From positions 397,164-461,163 of the forward strand of contig NZ_CAXUSG020000003.1 of the NCBI RefSeq assembly GCF_964253915.1: a stretch of 64,000 nt of DNA, given 5' to 3'. Made by a program: the position numbers and the translations under genes. Shown here one piece after another: positions 51,383-59,802 of the stretch (position 1 is its first letter; every line of letters starts with the position of its first letter). The notes beneath the pieces are model-generated. The model ran no database searches. It saw only the letters and a list, made by a program, of their open reading frames with translations, and was not told the origin of the DNA. Source of the DNA: Metarhizobium sp964253915. Its GTDB lineage: Bacteria > Pseudomonadota > Alphaproteobacteria > Rhizobiales > Rhizobiaceae.

Positions 51383-52795
51383 ATGGATATGCGTCCGGAA
51401 CCCTTCGAACCGCCGGCACCGGTGCCGCGCACCGTGCCGCCATCGCGGCTGGAAATCATCCGAACGGTGATGCGCAATCCGCTGGAGCTCTGGGGCGAGC
51501 CCTCCTACACGTTGCCGTGGATCCACACGAAATTCTTCAAGGAACGGACGCTGATTGTCAACGATCCCGGTCTGATCAAGTACGTCCTCGTCGATAACGC
51601 CGCCAACTACGAAATGTCGGAGATCCGCCAGCTTATCCTCCGGCCGATCCTGCGTGACGGGCTGCTGACGGCGGAAGGCGATGTCTGGAAGCGGTCACGC
51701 AAGGCGATGGCGCCGGTGTTTACGCCGCGGCATGCCAAGGGGTTCGCCGGCCAGATGTTGCGGCAATCCGAACTCTACGCCGAAAAATATGCCGGCTGCG
51801 GCCCGGAGGGCAAAGTCTTCGATATCTCGGTCGACATGACCGAACTCGCCTTCGCCATTCTGGCCGATACGCTGTTTTCCGGCGAGATCGCCTCGCAATC
51901 GGAAAAATTCTCCGATGACGTCGACCAACTCCTGCACCGCATGGGCCGCGTCGACCCGATGGACCTTTTGCGCGCGCCGTCCTGGGTGCCACGGTTGACC
52001 CGTATCGGTGGCAAGAAGGTGTTGGCGAAATTTCGCGACATCGTTTTCCGCACCATGGAGATGCGCAAACAGCGCATGGCGACGGACCGGGCCAACACGC
52101 CCAATGATTTCCTGACGCTGCTGCTCGACCTCGACGGCCCGGACGGGCTGAAACTCGATGAGATCGAGGACAATATCCTGACCTTCATCGGCGCCGGCCA
52201 TGAGACGACGGCCCGGGCACTGGCCTGGACGCTCTATTGCGTCGCCAATGCGCCGCATGTGCAGGCAGCGATGGAGGAAGAGATCGACCGGGTGCTGGCA
52301 AGCGGCGCCGAGCCGGTGGAATGGCTGGACCTGATGCCCAATGTGCGGGCTTCTTTCGAGGAGGCGCTGCGGCTCTATCCGCCGGCGCCGTCGATCAACC
52401 GGGCGGCGATCAAGGACGATTCGTGGACCAGTCCTTCCGGCGAGGTCGTCAGGATCGATGCCGGCGTCACGGTGTTGATCATGCCGTGGACGCTGCATCG
52501 CCATGCGCTCTACTGGGAAAAGCCACGCGCCTTCATGCCGGAACGGTTCCTTCCGGAAAACCGCGGCAAGATCAACCGTTTCCAGTTTCTGCCGTTCGGC
52601 GCCGGCCCGCGCATCTGTATCGGTGCGACCTTTGCGCTGCAGGAGGCGGTGATCGCGCTTGCGGTGCTGATGCATCGCTATCGTTTCGAGATGACGCCCG
52701 GCACCGACCCTTGGCCGGTGCAGAAACTCACCACCCAGCCGGTCAACGGGTTGGCGTTGCGGGTGCGGGCTCGCCCCTCATCTTCGTTGGCTTGA
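51383..52795 (+). CDS. Cytochrome P450
   Basis: A 470-residue P450. I-helix oxygen motif GAGHETTA, K-helix EEALRLYPP (Glu-x-x-Arg), the PERF segment and heme loop FGAGPRICIG with axial Cys412 are all present. ATG 51383 has AAAGGCGGA 3-9 nt upstream; the frame is open from 51293. No ferredoxin or reductase gene is adjacent, so the electron partner is unknown; substrate class is unclear (the length and motifs resemble bacterial fatty-acid or xenobiotic P450s of the CYP4/CYP102 side). Its 3' end overlaps the convergent secreted-protein gene by 53 nt. Confidence 0.9.
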   Translation: MDMRPEPFEPPAPVPRTVPPSRLEIIRTVMRNPLELWGEPSYTLPWIHTKFFKERTLIVNDPGLIKYVLVDNAANYEMSEIRQLILRPILRDGLLTAEGDVWKRSRKAMAPVFTPRHAKGFAGQMLRQSELYAEKYAGCGPEGKVFDISVDMTELAFAILADTLFSGEIASQSEKFSDDVDQLLHRMGRVDPMDLLRAPSWVPRLTRIGGKKVLAKFRDIVFRTMEMRKQRMATDRANTPNDFLTLLLDLDGPDGLKLDEIEDNILTFIGAGHETTARALAWTLYCVANAPHVQAAMEEEIDRVLASGAEPVEWLDLMPNVRASFEEALRLYPPAPSINRAAIKDDSWTSPSGEVVRIDAGVTVLIMPWTLHRHALYWEKPRAFMPERFLPENRGKINRFQFLPFGAGPRICIGATFALQEAVIALAVLMHRYRFEMTPGTDPWPVQKLTTQPVNGLALRVRARPSSSLA

Positions 52796-53285
52796 GGATC
52801 GTCTTGATCTGGGCGCAGGTCGCTTCGGCATTCTGGCAGGGCTTGTAGACAACGATCTCGCTGCCATTGCCGTCATCCCAGACGACCTGGACGGCGATGG
52901 TCTTGGCCTCGTTCGGCTTCAGCTTGAGATAAAGCGTTTCGTTGGTCGGGTCGTCCGGCAGGTTGAAGGGCAGTTGCGGGTCGCATTTCGCCACCGGAAA
53001 CCGCTGGTCCAGCGTTTCGGAATTGATCGAGTAGCGGATTTCCGAAAGCCGGCAATGCATGGTCTGCAGCGTGGTGAAATAGATCAGCTGCTGGTCCATG
53101 AACTGCCGGAAGGCGATCCAGCCGGTCTGCTTGTTGGCATCCAGCATTGCCTGGTAGATCGAGGCTTCGGGGATTTGCGGCTTGTATTCTTCCTCCTCTT
53201 GCGCCGTCGCGCTGAAGGAAGAGAAGGCGAGAAGGGCGGCTGCAAGCGCGCCGATCGGTGCAAATGCTTCAAGCTTTTTCGTCAT
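52743..53285 (-). CDS. Secreted protein of unknown function
   Basis: A 180-residue exported protein: an N-terminal signal peptide (PIGALAAALLAFSSFSATA cleaved near residue 29) and an acidic EEEEYKP start to the mature part. Cys residues at about 78, 101, 150 and 157 could form disulfides. No recognisable domain; similar small proteins are scattered in rhizobia. ATG 53285 has GGTGGGGA upstream. It ends 53 bases inside the convergent P450 gene. Confidence 0.7.
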   Translation of the reverse strand: MTKKLEAFAPIGALAAALLAFSSFSATAQEEEEYKPQIPEASIYQAMLDANKQTGWIAFRQFMDQQLIYFTTLQTMHCRLSEIRYSINSETLDQRFPVAKCDPQLPFNLPDDPTNETLYLKLKPNEAKTIAVQVVWDDGNGSEIVVYKPCQNAEATCAQIKTILKPTKMRGEPAPATPTR

Positions 53286-53427
53286 CGTCCCCACCGGAAA
53301 TCATCGTTTGTGCGCTGGTGCAGGCATATTTGCCGTTGTCAGCCAATCCCCGCATGCCATAACAGCTTATGCGTTTATCTTGAAGATGGCCGCTTCAAGT
53401 TGTTTTTCCTGACAGGATCTGGTTCGC

Positions 53428-55431
53428 GTGAAATCCCAATATCTGCTCGGCATCGATACCGGTGGCACCTACACCGACGCGGTGCTTTTTGACGAAACGC
53501 AAGGCGTCGTCGCCAAGGCGAAATCGCTGACGACCCGGCACGACCTTGCCGTCGGCATCTCAGGTGCCGTCGAGGCGGTGTTGCAGCAGGCCGATGTGCC
53601 GGTGTCGGCGATCAGCCTCGTTTCGCTGTCGACGACGCTCGCCACCAATGCGCTGGTCGAAGGGCAGGGCGGTCGCGCCGGCCTGGTGATGATCGGTTTT
53701 GGCCCCGAGGACCTGAAACGCGACGGCCTCGACCAGGCGCTCGGTAGCGATCCGGTGATTTTCCTGCCGGGCGGCCATAACGTCCACGGCCATGAAACGC
53801 CGCTCGACATGACGGCGCTGGAGGAGGCTCTGCCCGAGCTTTCGAAAACCGTGTCCTCCTTTGCCGTCGCCGGTTATTTCGCCGTGCGCAATCCGGCGCA
53901 TGAGATCCGGGTTCGGCAGCGCATCCATGACGTCTCGCATCTTCCCGTCACCTGCAGCCACGAACTGTCGTCAAAACTCGGCGGGCCGCGCCGGGCGCTG
54001 ACGACGCTGCTCAATGCCCGGCTGGTGTCGATGATCGATCGGCTCGTCGGTGCCTGCGAGGAATTTCTCGTCCGCAGCGGCATCGACGCGCCGATGATGG
54101 TGGTGCGCGGCGACGGGGCGCTGATTGCCGCCAGCGAAGCGAAGATCCGGCCGATCGAAACCATTCTTTCCGGCCCGGCCGCCAGCCTGGTCGGCGCCCG
54201 ATATCTCACCGGCCTCGACAACGGCGTCGTCTCCGATATCGGCGGCACCACCACCGACGTCGCCGTTCTCGATGGCGGCCGACCGCGGCTCGATGCCGAA
54301 GGCGCCGTCGTTGGCGGTTACCGCACCATGGTCGAGGCGGTGGCGATGCGCACCTACGGGCTTGGCGGCGATTCGGAACTGCATATCAATGACCGTGGCC
54401 TTGTCGCCAAGCTGCATCTCGGCCCGCGGCGCCTGCTGCCGCTCAGCCTGGCGGCGGCCACCCATGGCGACGCCATCCTTTCCGTGCTCGAACGGCAGAA
54501 GCGCGCGACGCATATGGGCCGGCATGACGGGCGATTCGCAATGCGCACCGGCGTGCCGGATCATCTGGCCGCCGGCCTGCAGACACAGGAGCAGGCGTTG
54601 TTCGACCGGATCGGCACGAGCCCGATCGCGCTCGACCAGCTGCTCACCTCGACCTCGCAGAAAGCGACGCTCGACCGCCTCGTCGCGCGTGGCCTGGTGC
54701 ATCTCTGTGGCCTGACGCCGTCGGATGCCATGCATGTGCTCGGCGGGCAGGGGCAATGGAATGCCGATGCGGCCCGTCTCGGCCTCGAACTCGCCATCCG
54801 CATGAAGGATGGCTCCGGCCGGCCGATTGCCGCTTCGCCGGAAGACATGGCAAAAAACATCGTCGCGGCGCTGACCCGGCAATCCGCGGAAGTCATCCTC
54901 GCCGCCTGTCTGGCGGAAGATGGCGCCGGCGACATCGATCCCGCCCGTTCGCAGCAGATCGACCGGGCGCTGCGTCGCACTCCCGGCATCGTTCGTTTTG
55001 CCGCCGGTTTGGACCGGGCGCTGATCGGCCTCGGTGCCTCGGCGCCGGTCTATTATCCGGCAATCGCCGAAATGTTGTCGGCCGAATCGGCCATTCCGGG
55101 TGATTCGGATGTCGCCAACGCCATCGGCGCCGTCGTCGGCCAGGTGAAGGCCAGCGCCACCGTCTTCATCACCATGCCGGAAGAGGGCATCTTCATCATC
55201 AATGGCGGCGGCGACAGTCTTCGCCTTTTCAACGAGGGCGACAGCTTTGCCACCGCCCGGCAGCGCGCGACGGAAGCCGCTTTGGCGCAGGCGCGCCTGA
55301 ACGGCGCTGACGAGCCGGTGGTCAGTCTTGTCGAAGAAATCGATGCCCCGGAGGTCGAAGGGCAACGCAAGCTGATCGAGGCGCGTTTCATCGCCACCGC
55401 CAGCGGCCGACCCCGCATCGCCCATCACTGA
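53428..55431 (+). CDS. HyuA/oxoprolinase-type hydantoinase ATPase, without HyuB
   Basis: A 667-residue member of the hydantoinase A / N-methylhydantoinase A family. It has the actin-like ATPase motifs GIDTGGTYTDAVLF at the N-terminus and SDIGGTTTDVAVLDGG near residue 270. In the family HyuA works with HyuB (the large hydantoinase half) to hydrolyse hydantoins or 5-oxoproline with ATP; no hyuB homologue is adjacent, so the activity is unknown. GTG 53428 has AGGAT about 12 nt upstream. Transcribed in the same direction as glcB, 109 nt before it. Confidence 0.82.
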   Translation: MKSQYLLGIDTGGTYTDAVLFDETQGVVAKAKSLTTRHDLAVGISGAVEAVLQQADVPVSAISLVSLSTTLATNALVEGQGGRAGLVMIGFGPEDLKRDGLDQALGSDPVIFLPGGHNVHGHETPLDMTALEEALPELSKTVSSFAVAGYFAVRNPAHEIRVRQRIHDVSHLPVTCSHELSSKLGGPRRALTTLLNARLVSMIDRLVGACEEFLVRSGIDAPMMVVRGDGALIAASEAKIRPIETILSGPAASLVGARYLTGLDNGVVSDIGGTTTDVAVLDGGRPRLDAEGAVVGGYRTMVEAVAMRTYGLGGDSELHINDRGLVAKLHLGPRRLLPLSLAAATHGDAILSVLERQKRATHMGRHDGRFAMRTGVPDHLAAGLQTQEQALFDRIGTSPIALDQLLTSTSQKATLDRLVARGLVHLCGLTPSDAMHVLGGQGQWNADAARLGLELAIRMKDGSGRPIAASPEDMAKNIVAALTRQSAEVILAACLAEDGAGDIDPARSQQIDRALRRTPGIVRFAAGLDRALIGLGASAPVYYPAIAEMLSAESAIPGDSDVANAIGAVVGQVKASATVFITMPEEGIFIINGGGDSLRLFNEGDSFATARQRATEAALAQARLNGADEPVVSLVEEIDAPEVEGQRKLIEARFIATASGRPRIAHH

Positions 55432-55452
55432 TTTTTTCCAAAACGGAACAAA

Positions 55453-55465
55453 TCTTTCGAACCAT
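55453..55465. repeat. Repeated 13-mer upstream of glcB (copy 1)
   Basis: TCTTTCGAACCAT, followed by TGCTGA. The same 13-mer occurs at 58510-58522 followed by CGTTGA, so 17 of 19 bases match. It contains the TTCGAA palindrome and lies 75 nt before the glcB ATG. Function unknown. Confidence 0.55.
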
Positions 55466-55540
55466 TGCTGAATTGACACGCAATCAAAGCCGGGCACACT
55501 GCGGATAACAGATGTGACGAGAAAGAACGGAGCGATCATC

Positions 55541-57712
55541 ATGAGCCGCATTGAAAAGCACGGACTGGCCATCGAAGCGGTGCTGCATGATTTCCTGGTG
55601 AACGAGGCGCTGCCCGGCACCGGCATCGATGCCGATGCCTTCTTCGAAAAGTTTTCCGCCATCGTGCATGACCTGGCGCCGCGCAACCGCGCACTCTTGC
55701 AAAGGCGCGATGATTTGCAGGCGAAGATCGACGATTGGTACCGCGCCAACGGCGCCCCAACCGACATGGATCGCTATCAGGCATTCCTGCTGGAGATCGG
55801 TTACCTGCTGCCGGAAGGCGACGATTTTACGGTCAGCACCGCCAATGTCGATCCCGAGATCGCCAGCATCGCCGGGCCGCAGCTCGTCGTACCGGTCATG
55901 AATGCCCGTTATGCTCTCAACGCCGCCAATGCCCGCTGGGGTTCGCTCTACGACGCGCTCTACGGCACCGATGCCATTGCCGAAACCGATGGTGCCGAAA
56001 AGGGCAAGGGCTACAATCCGAAGCGCGGTGAAAAGGTCATCGCCTGGGCTCGATCCTTCCTGGATGAGAGCGCGCCGCTTGCCGATGCAAGCTGGAGCGA
56101 GGTGAAAACCTTTGCGGTGAAGGATGGCGCCTTGGTCATCAAGGCGAGCGACGACAGCGCCTTGTCGTTGCAGGACCCCGCCCAGTTTGCCGGTTATCTT
56201 GGCGCGCCCGCAGCGCCGACGCATCTGCTTCTGCGCAAGAACGGCATCCATGTCGAAATCGTCATCGACGAAAAGACGCCGATCGGCGGCGGCGATCCGG
56301 CGCATATCTCCGATATCCGGCTCGAATCGGCGATCACCACCATCATGGACTGCGAGGATTCGGTTGCAGCCGTCGATGCCGAGGACAAGGTCGTCGTTTA
56401 CGGCAACTGGCTTGGCCTGATGCGCGGCGATCTCTCCGAGGAGGTGGCGAAGGGCGGCAAGACGTTTACCCGTACGCTCAATCCGGACGTAAATTACACA
56501 GCGCCGGACGGCTCGGCTTTCCCGCTGCATAGCCGCTCGCTGATGCTGGTGCGCAATGTCGGCCACCTCATGACCAATCCGGCTATCCTCGACCGTGACG
56601 GCAAGGAAGTCCCCGAAGGCATTATGGATGCCGTCGTCACGGCGCTGATCGCACTTTACGACATTGGCCCGAACGGCCGCCTGCAGAATTCCCGCACCGG
56701 CTCGATGTATGTCGTCAAGCCAAAGATGCACGGGCCGGAAGAAGTGGCGTTTGCCGGCGAAATCTTCTCCCGCGTCGAGGATGCGCTGGGGCTTGGCCGC
56801 AACACCATCAAGATGGGCATCATGGACGAGGAACGCCGCACCACGGTCAACCTCAAGGAATGCATCCGCGCCGCCAGCGAACGCGTCGTCTTCATCAACA
56901 CCGGTTTCCTCGATCGCACCGGCGACGAGATCCACACCTCGATGGAAGCCGGCCCGATGATTCGCAAGGGCGACATGAAGCAGGCGGCCTGGATCGCCGC
57001 TTATGAAAACTGGAACGTCGATATCGGCCTCGAATGCGGCCTGTCCGGCCACGCGCAGATCGGCAAGGGCATGTGGGCGATGCCGGACCTGATGGCGGCG
57101 ATGCTGGAGCAGAAGATCGCCCATCCGAAGGCCGGGGCCAACACCGCCTGGGTGCCGTCGCCGACCGCCGCGACGCTGCATGCCACCCACTATCACAAGG
57201 TCAATGTCGCCCGCCTGCAGCAAGGCCTCAAGGACCGCGCCCGCGCCAAACTCTCGGATATCCTTTCGGTGCCGGTTGCGACCCGGCCGAACTGGACGCC
57301 GGAGGAAATCCAGCGCGAACTCGACAACAATGCCCAAGGCATCCTCGGTTACGTCGTCCGCTGGGTCGACCAGGGTGTCGGTTGCTCCAAGGTCCCCGAC
57401 ATCAACAATATCGCCCTGATGGAAGACCGCGCCACGCTGCGCATCTCCGCCCAGCATATGGCGAACTGGTTGCATCACGGCGTCGTCGGCGAAGCGCAGA
57501 TCGTCGAGACCATGCAGCGCATGGCAGCCGTCGTCGATGGCCAGAATGCCGGTGATTCGCTGTACCAGCCGATGGCCGGTCGCTTCGAGGAATCGGTCGC
57601 TTTCCAGGCGGCGCTGGAACTGGTGCTCAAGGGCCGCGTCCAGCCGAACGGCTACACCGAGCCGGTGCTGCACCGCCGCCGGCTGGAGCTGAAGGCGAAA
57701 AGCGCCGCCTGA
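55541..57712 (+). CDS. glcB: Malate synthase G
   Basis: A 723-residue monomeric malate synthase that condenses glyoxylate with acetyl-CoA to malate, completing the glyoxylate bypass or glycolate use. The conserved block TIMDCEDSVAAVDAEDK and the C-terminal HxH-type segments are present. ATG 55541 has CGGAGC 7 nt upstream; the frame is open from 55514. Pairs functionally with isocitrate lyase, not in this window. A long hairpin terminator lies 20 bases after its stop. Confidence 0.96.
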   Translation: MSRIEKHGLAIEAVLHDFLVNEALPGTGIDADAFFEKFSAIVHDLAPRNRALLQRRDDLQAKIDDWYRANGAPTDMDRYQAFLLEIGYLLPEGDDFTVSTANVDPEIASIAGPQLVVPVMNARYALNAANARWGSLYDALYGTDAIAETDGAEKGKGYNPKRGEKVIAWARSFLDESAPLADASWSEVKTFAVKDGALVIKASDDSALSLQDPAQFAGYLGAPAAPTHLLLRKNGIHVEIVIDEKTPIGGGDPAHISDIRLESAITTIMDCEDSVAAVDAEDKVVVYGNWLGLMRGDLSEEVAKGGKTFTRTLNPDVNYTAPDGSAFPLHSRSLMLVRNVGHLMTNPAILDRDGKEVPEGIMDAVVTALIALYDIGPNGRLQNSRTGSMYVVKPKMHGPEEVAFAGEIFSRVEDALGLGRNTIKMGIMDEERRTTVNLKECIRAASERVVFINTGFLDRTGDEIHTSMEAGPMIRKGDMKQAAWIAAYENWNVDIGLECGLSGHAQIGKGMWAMPDLMAAMLEQKIAHPKAGANTAWVPSPTAATLHATHYHKVNVARLQQGLKDRARAKLSDILSVPVATRPNWTPEEIQRELDNNAQGILGYVVRWVDQGVGCSKVPDINNIALMEDRATLRISAQHMANWLHHGVVGEAQIVETMQRMAAVVDGQNAGDSLYQPMAGRFEESVAFQAALELVLKGRVQPNGYTEPVLHRRRLELKAKSAA

Positions 57713-57732
57713 GGCGCGCTACAACGTATGAC

Positions 57733-57780
57733 GCAAACAAAAAGGCCGCCGGGCGATGCTCCGGCGGCCTTTTTGTTTGC
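57733..57780. terminator. Bidirectional terminator with 20-bp perfect stem (glcB / L,D-transpeptidase)
   Basis: Arms 57733-57752 and 57761-57780 are perfect 20-bp inverted repeats around GCGATGCT, ending in AACAAAAAGGCC and GGCCTTTTTGTTT, so both strands have T-tracts. It stops both convergent genes. An unusually long and perfect stem for a terminator. Confidence 0.93.
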
Positions 57781-57797
57781 GCTTTAGCCTGCAAAAA

Positions 57798-58475
57798 TTA
57801 CTGGATCACAATGACCTTGGCGTTCTTGCCGGGGCGAACGCGCTTGTAGAGGTCGATGATATCCTGGTTCATCAGGCGAATGCAGCCCGACGAAGCGGCC
57901 GTGCCGATGGAAGCCCATTCCGGCGTGCCATGCAGGCGGAACAGCGTATCCTGGCCCTTTTCATTGAAGAGATACATGGCGCGGGCACCGAGCGGGTTGC
58001 GCAGCCCCGGACCCATGCCGGCCTCGACATACTTCGCGACATCAGGACGGCGGGCTGCCATTTCTTTCGGCGGATGCCAGGTCGGCCATTCCTGCTTCCA
58101 GGCGATGTAGGCTTCACCCTGCCAGGCAAAACCCTGCTTGCCGACGCCGATGCCGTAACGAACGGCCTTGCCGCCCGAGAGGATGTAATAGAGATGGCGC
58201 TCGCGGGTATTGACGATGATCGTGCCCGGACGTTCGTTCGACTGGTAGCTGACGATCTGACGGCGGAACTTTGCATTGACCTTCTGGATCGGGATCGCCG
58301 GCAGGGCGTAACCGGCATCGGTCACCTGGCCATAGGCGTCGTCGAAGATCTGCGCCGTCTCGGTCTTGCCGGTGTCGGATTTCCCGGCATCAGCCGTGGT
58401 GGAGGTCGTGGAGCAGCCGGAAATGGCGAGCGTCGTCACCAGGCCGAATACAGTCAATGCATCACGGAAGCGCAT
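57798..58475 (-). CDS. L,D-transpeptidase lipoprotein (YkuD domain)
   Basis: A 225-residue lipoprotein. The lipobox LAISGC has the acylated Cys21, after a short signal peptide. The C-terminal YkuD domain has catalytic His182 in HGTPEW and the nucleophile Cys198 in SSGCIRL. It makes or edits 3-3 peptidoglycan cross-links or anchors proteins to the wall. Convergent to glcB across the long terminator; divergent from mmcB across 180 nt. Confidence 0.92.
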   Translation of the reverse strand: MRFRDALTVFGLVTTLAISGCSTTSTTADAGKSDTGKTETAQIFDDAYGQVTDAGYALPAIPIQKVNAKFRRQIVSYQSNERPGTIIVNTRERHLYYILSGGKAVRYGIGVGKQGFAWQGEAYIAWKQEWPTWHPPKEMAARRPDVAKYVEAGMGPGLRNPLGARAMYLFNEKGQDTLFRLHGTPEWASIGTAASSGCIRLMNQDIIDLYKRVRPGKNAKVIVIQ

Positions 58476-58509
58476 GGAATTCTCTTAGGATTTTGATAAT
58501 GAAGAAGGC

Positions 58510-58522
58510 TCTTTCGAACCAT
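58510..58522. repeat. Repeated 13-mer upstream of the L,D-transpeptidase (copy 2)
   Basis: Second copy of TCTTTCGAACCAT, in the region between the divergent L,D-transpeptidase and mmcB genes; it lies 35 nt before the L,D-transpeptidase start. See the copy at 55453-55465. Confidence 0.55.
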
Positions 58523-58655
58523 CGTTGATTATGGTTTATTTTCGATTAAACTTGGCTTTGCAAGCTGCTGCTCTGCAACAAATTCAAATCGCAGCGCAAA
58601 TTAGAAGCTCATGGCTTTTTTGCAACATGCAGCATGACCGGGAAAAACTTATCCT

Positions 58656-59141
58656 GTGACGATTCTTTCTGTTTACAATAACAATCCGTTAATCGATGGC
58701 CGGCAATCGGACAGGGCCATGCTGGTGCGCCGTGGCATGCAGATTCTCCTGCATGATATGCGCCATGCGGTGCTGCCGGAGCTGTCGCTTTCCAGCGGCC
58801 GGCGCGCCGACCTGATCACGTTGACGGAGAAGGGTGAAATCTGGATCATCGAGATCAAGACGTCGATCGAGGATTTCAAGGTCGACAGGAAATGGCCGGA
58901 ATACCGCGCCCATTGCGACCGGCTGTTCTTCGCCACCCACAAGGACGTGCCGCTCGATATCTTCCCGGAAGACTGCGGCCTGTTTCTTTCCGATGGTTAC
59001 GGCGCCCATCTGATTCGCGAGGCGCCGGAGCATCGCCTGCCGCCGGCGACCCGCAAGTCGGTGACGCTCAGTTTTTCCCGCACGGCGGCCGAACGGCTGA
59101 TGCTGGCGGAATGGGCGGCCGGAAAGTCGATCGTGACGTAA
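58656..59141 (+). CDS. mmcB: MmcB-family DNA repair protein
   Basis: A 161-residue protein of the MmcB family, a predicted PD-(D/E)XK-type nuclease-like fold (RADLITL ... IIEIKTS with the Asp and Glu-x-Lys). MmcB was named in Caulobacter in DNA-damage repair with ImuAB; the mechanism is not settled. GTG 58656 is used, as the family N-terminus NPLIDGRQS follows 9 residues in. No SOS box (GTTC-N7-GTTC) was found upstream. Confidence 0.85.
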   Translation: MTILSVYNNNPLIDGRQSDRAMLVRRGMQILLHDMRHAVLPELSLSSGRRADLITLTEKGEIWIIEIKTSIEDFKVDRKWPEYRAHCDRLFFATHKDVPLDIFPEDCGLFLSDGYGAHLIREAPEHRLPPATRKSVTLSFSRTAAERLMLAEWAAGKSIVT

Positions 59142-59152
59142 AAGGCAGTGCC

Positions 59153-59737
59153 TTACTTCGGCGCCCGCTTGGCAAGGATGCGCTGCAACGTGCGGCGATG
59201 CATGTTCAGCCGACGCGCCGTTTCCGAAACGTTGCGTTCGCACATTTCATAGACCCGCTGGATATGCTCCCAGCGCACCCGGTCGGCCGACATCGGGTTT
59301 TCCGGCAATTCCGCCCGTTCACCCGGCCGCTGCGTCAGCGCCGAATAGATCTCGTCGGCATCGGCGGGTTTGGCGAGATAATCCAGCGCCCCCAGTTTCA
59401 CCGCCGTCACCGCCGTGGCGATGTTGCCGTAACCGGTCAGCACGATGATGCGCGTATCCTCGCGCCGCTGACGGATCGCTTCGATGACATCGAGGCCGCT
59501 GCCATCGGTCAGCCGCAGGTCGACGACCGCGTGTTTCGGCGGATTGGCCTTCGACTTGGCGATACCTTCCGCCACCGTCTCCGCCGTCTCGACGGCAAAG
59601 CCGCGCGTTTCCATGGCGCGGGCAAGCCGGCGTAGAAATGCCGTGTCATCATCGACGATCAGCAGCGAGGCGTCGGGGCCGATATCGTGGGTGTCGCCGG
59701 GCTCGGCAATTTTCGGCGTTTCGGGTGTCGCTGGCAT
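59153..59737 (-). CDS. actR: Redox response regulator ActR/RegA
   Basis: A 194-residue two-domain regulator: an N-terminal receiver with DDD near 29-31 and phospho-acceptor Asp73 in VVDLRLTDGSG, Lys in LAKPADADE, and a C-terminal Fis-type helix-turn-helix (NVSETARRLNMHRRTLQRIL). It is the partner of ActS just upstream (65 nt). The RegB/RegA pair controls energy and carbon genes according to redox state; in Sinorhizobium ActR-ActS is needed for acid tolerance and nitrogen and CO2 fixation genes. Confidence 0.93.
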   Translation of the reverse strand: MPATPETPKIAEPGDTHDIGPDASLLIVDDDTAFLRRLARAMETRGFAVETAETVAEGIAKSKANPPKHAVVDLRLTDGSGLDVIEAIRQRREDTRIIVLTGYGNIATAVTAVKLGALDYLAKPADADEIYSALTQRPGERAELPENPMSADRVRWEHIQRVYEMCERNVSETARRLNMHRRTLQRILAKRAPK

Positions 59738-59802
59738 CTTATCCGTCTTCTTTCGTGCCTTGCGGGGGATAGAACCCCATATCGGCACTGGTTATGGCTG
59801 CT

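Noticed and set aside
58476..58655. SOS box controlling mmcB
   Set aside because: No GTTC-N7-GTTC (or reverse) pattern was found in the 180-nt gap.
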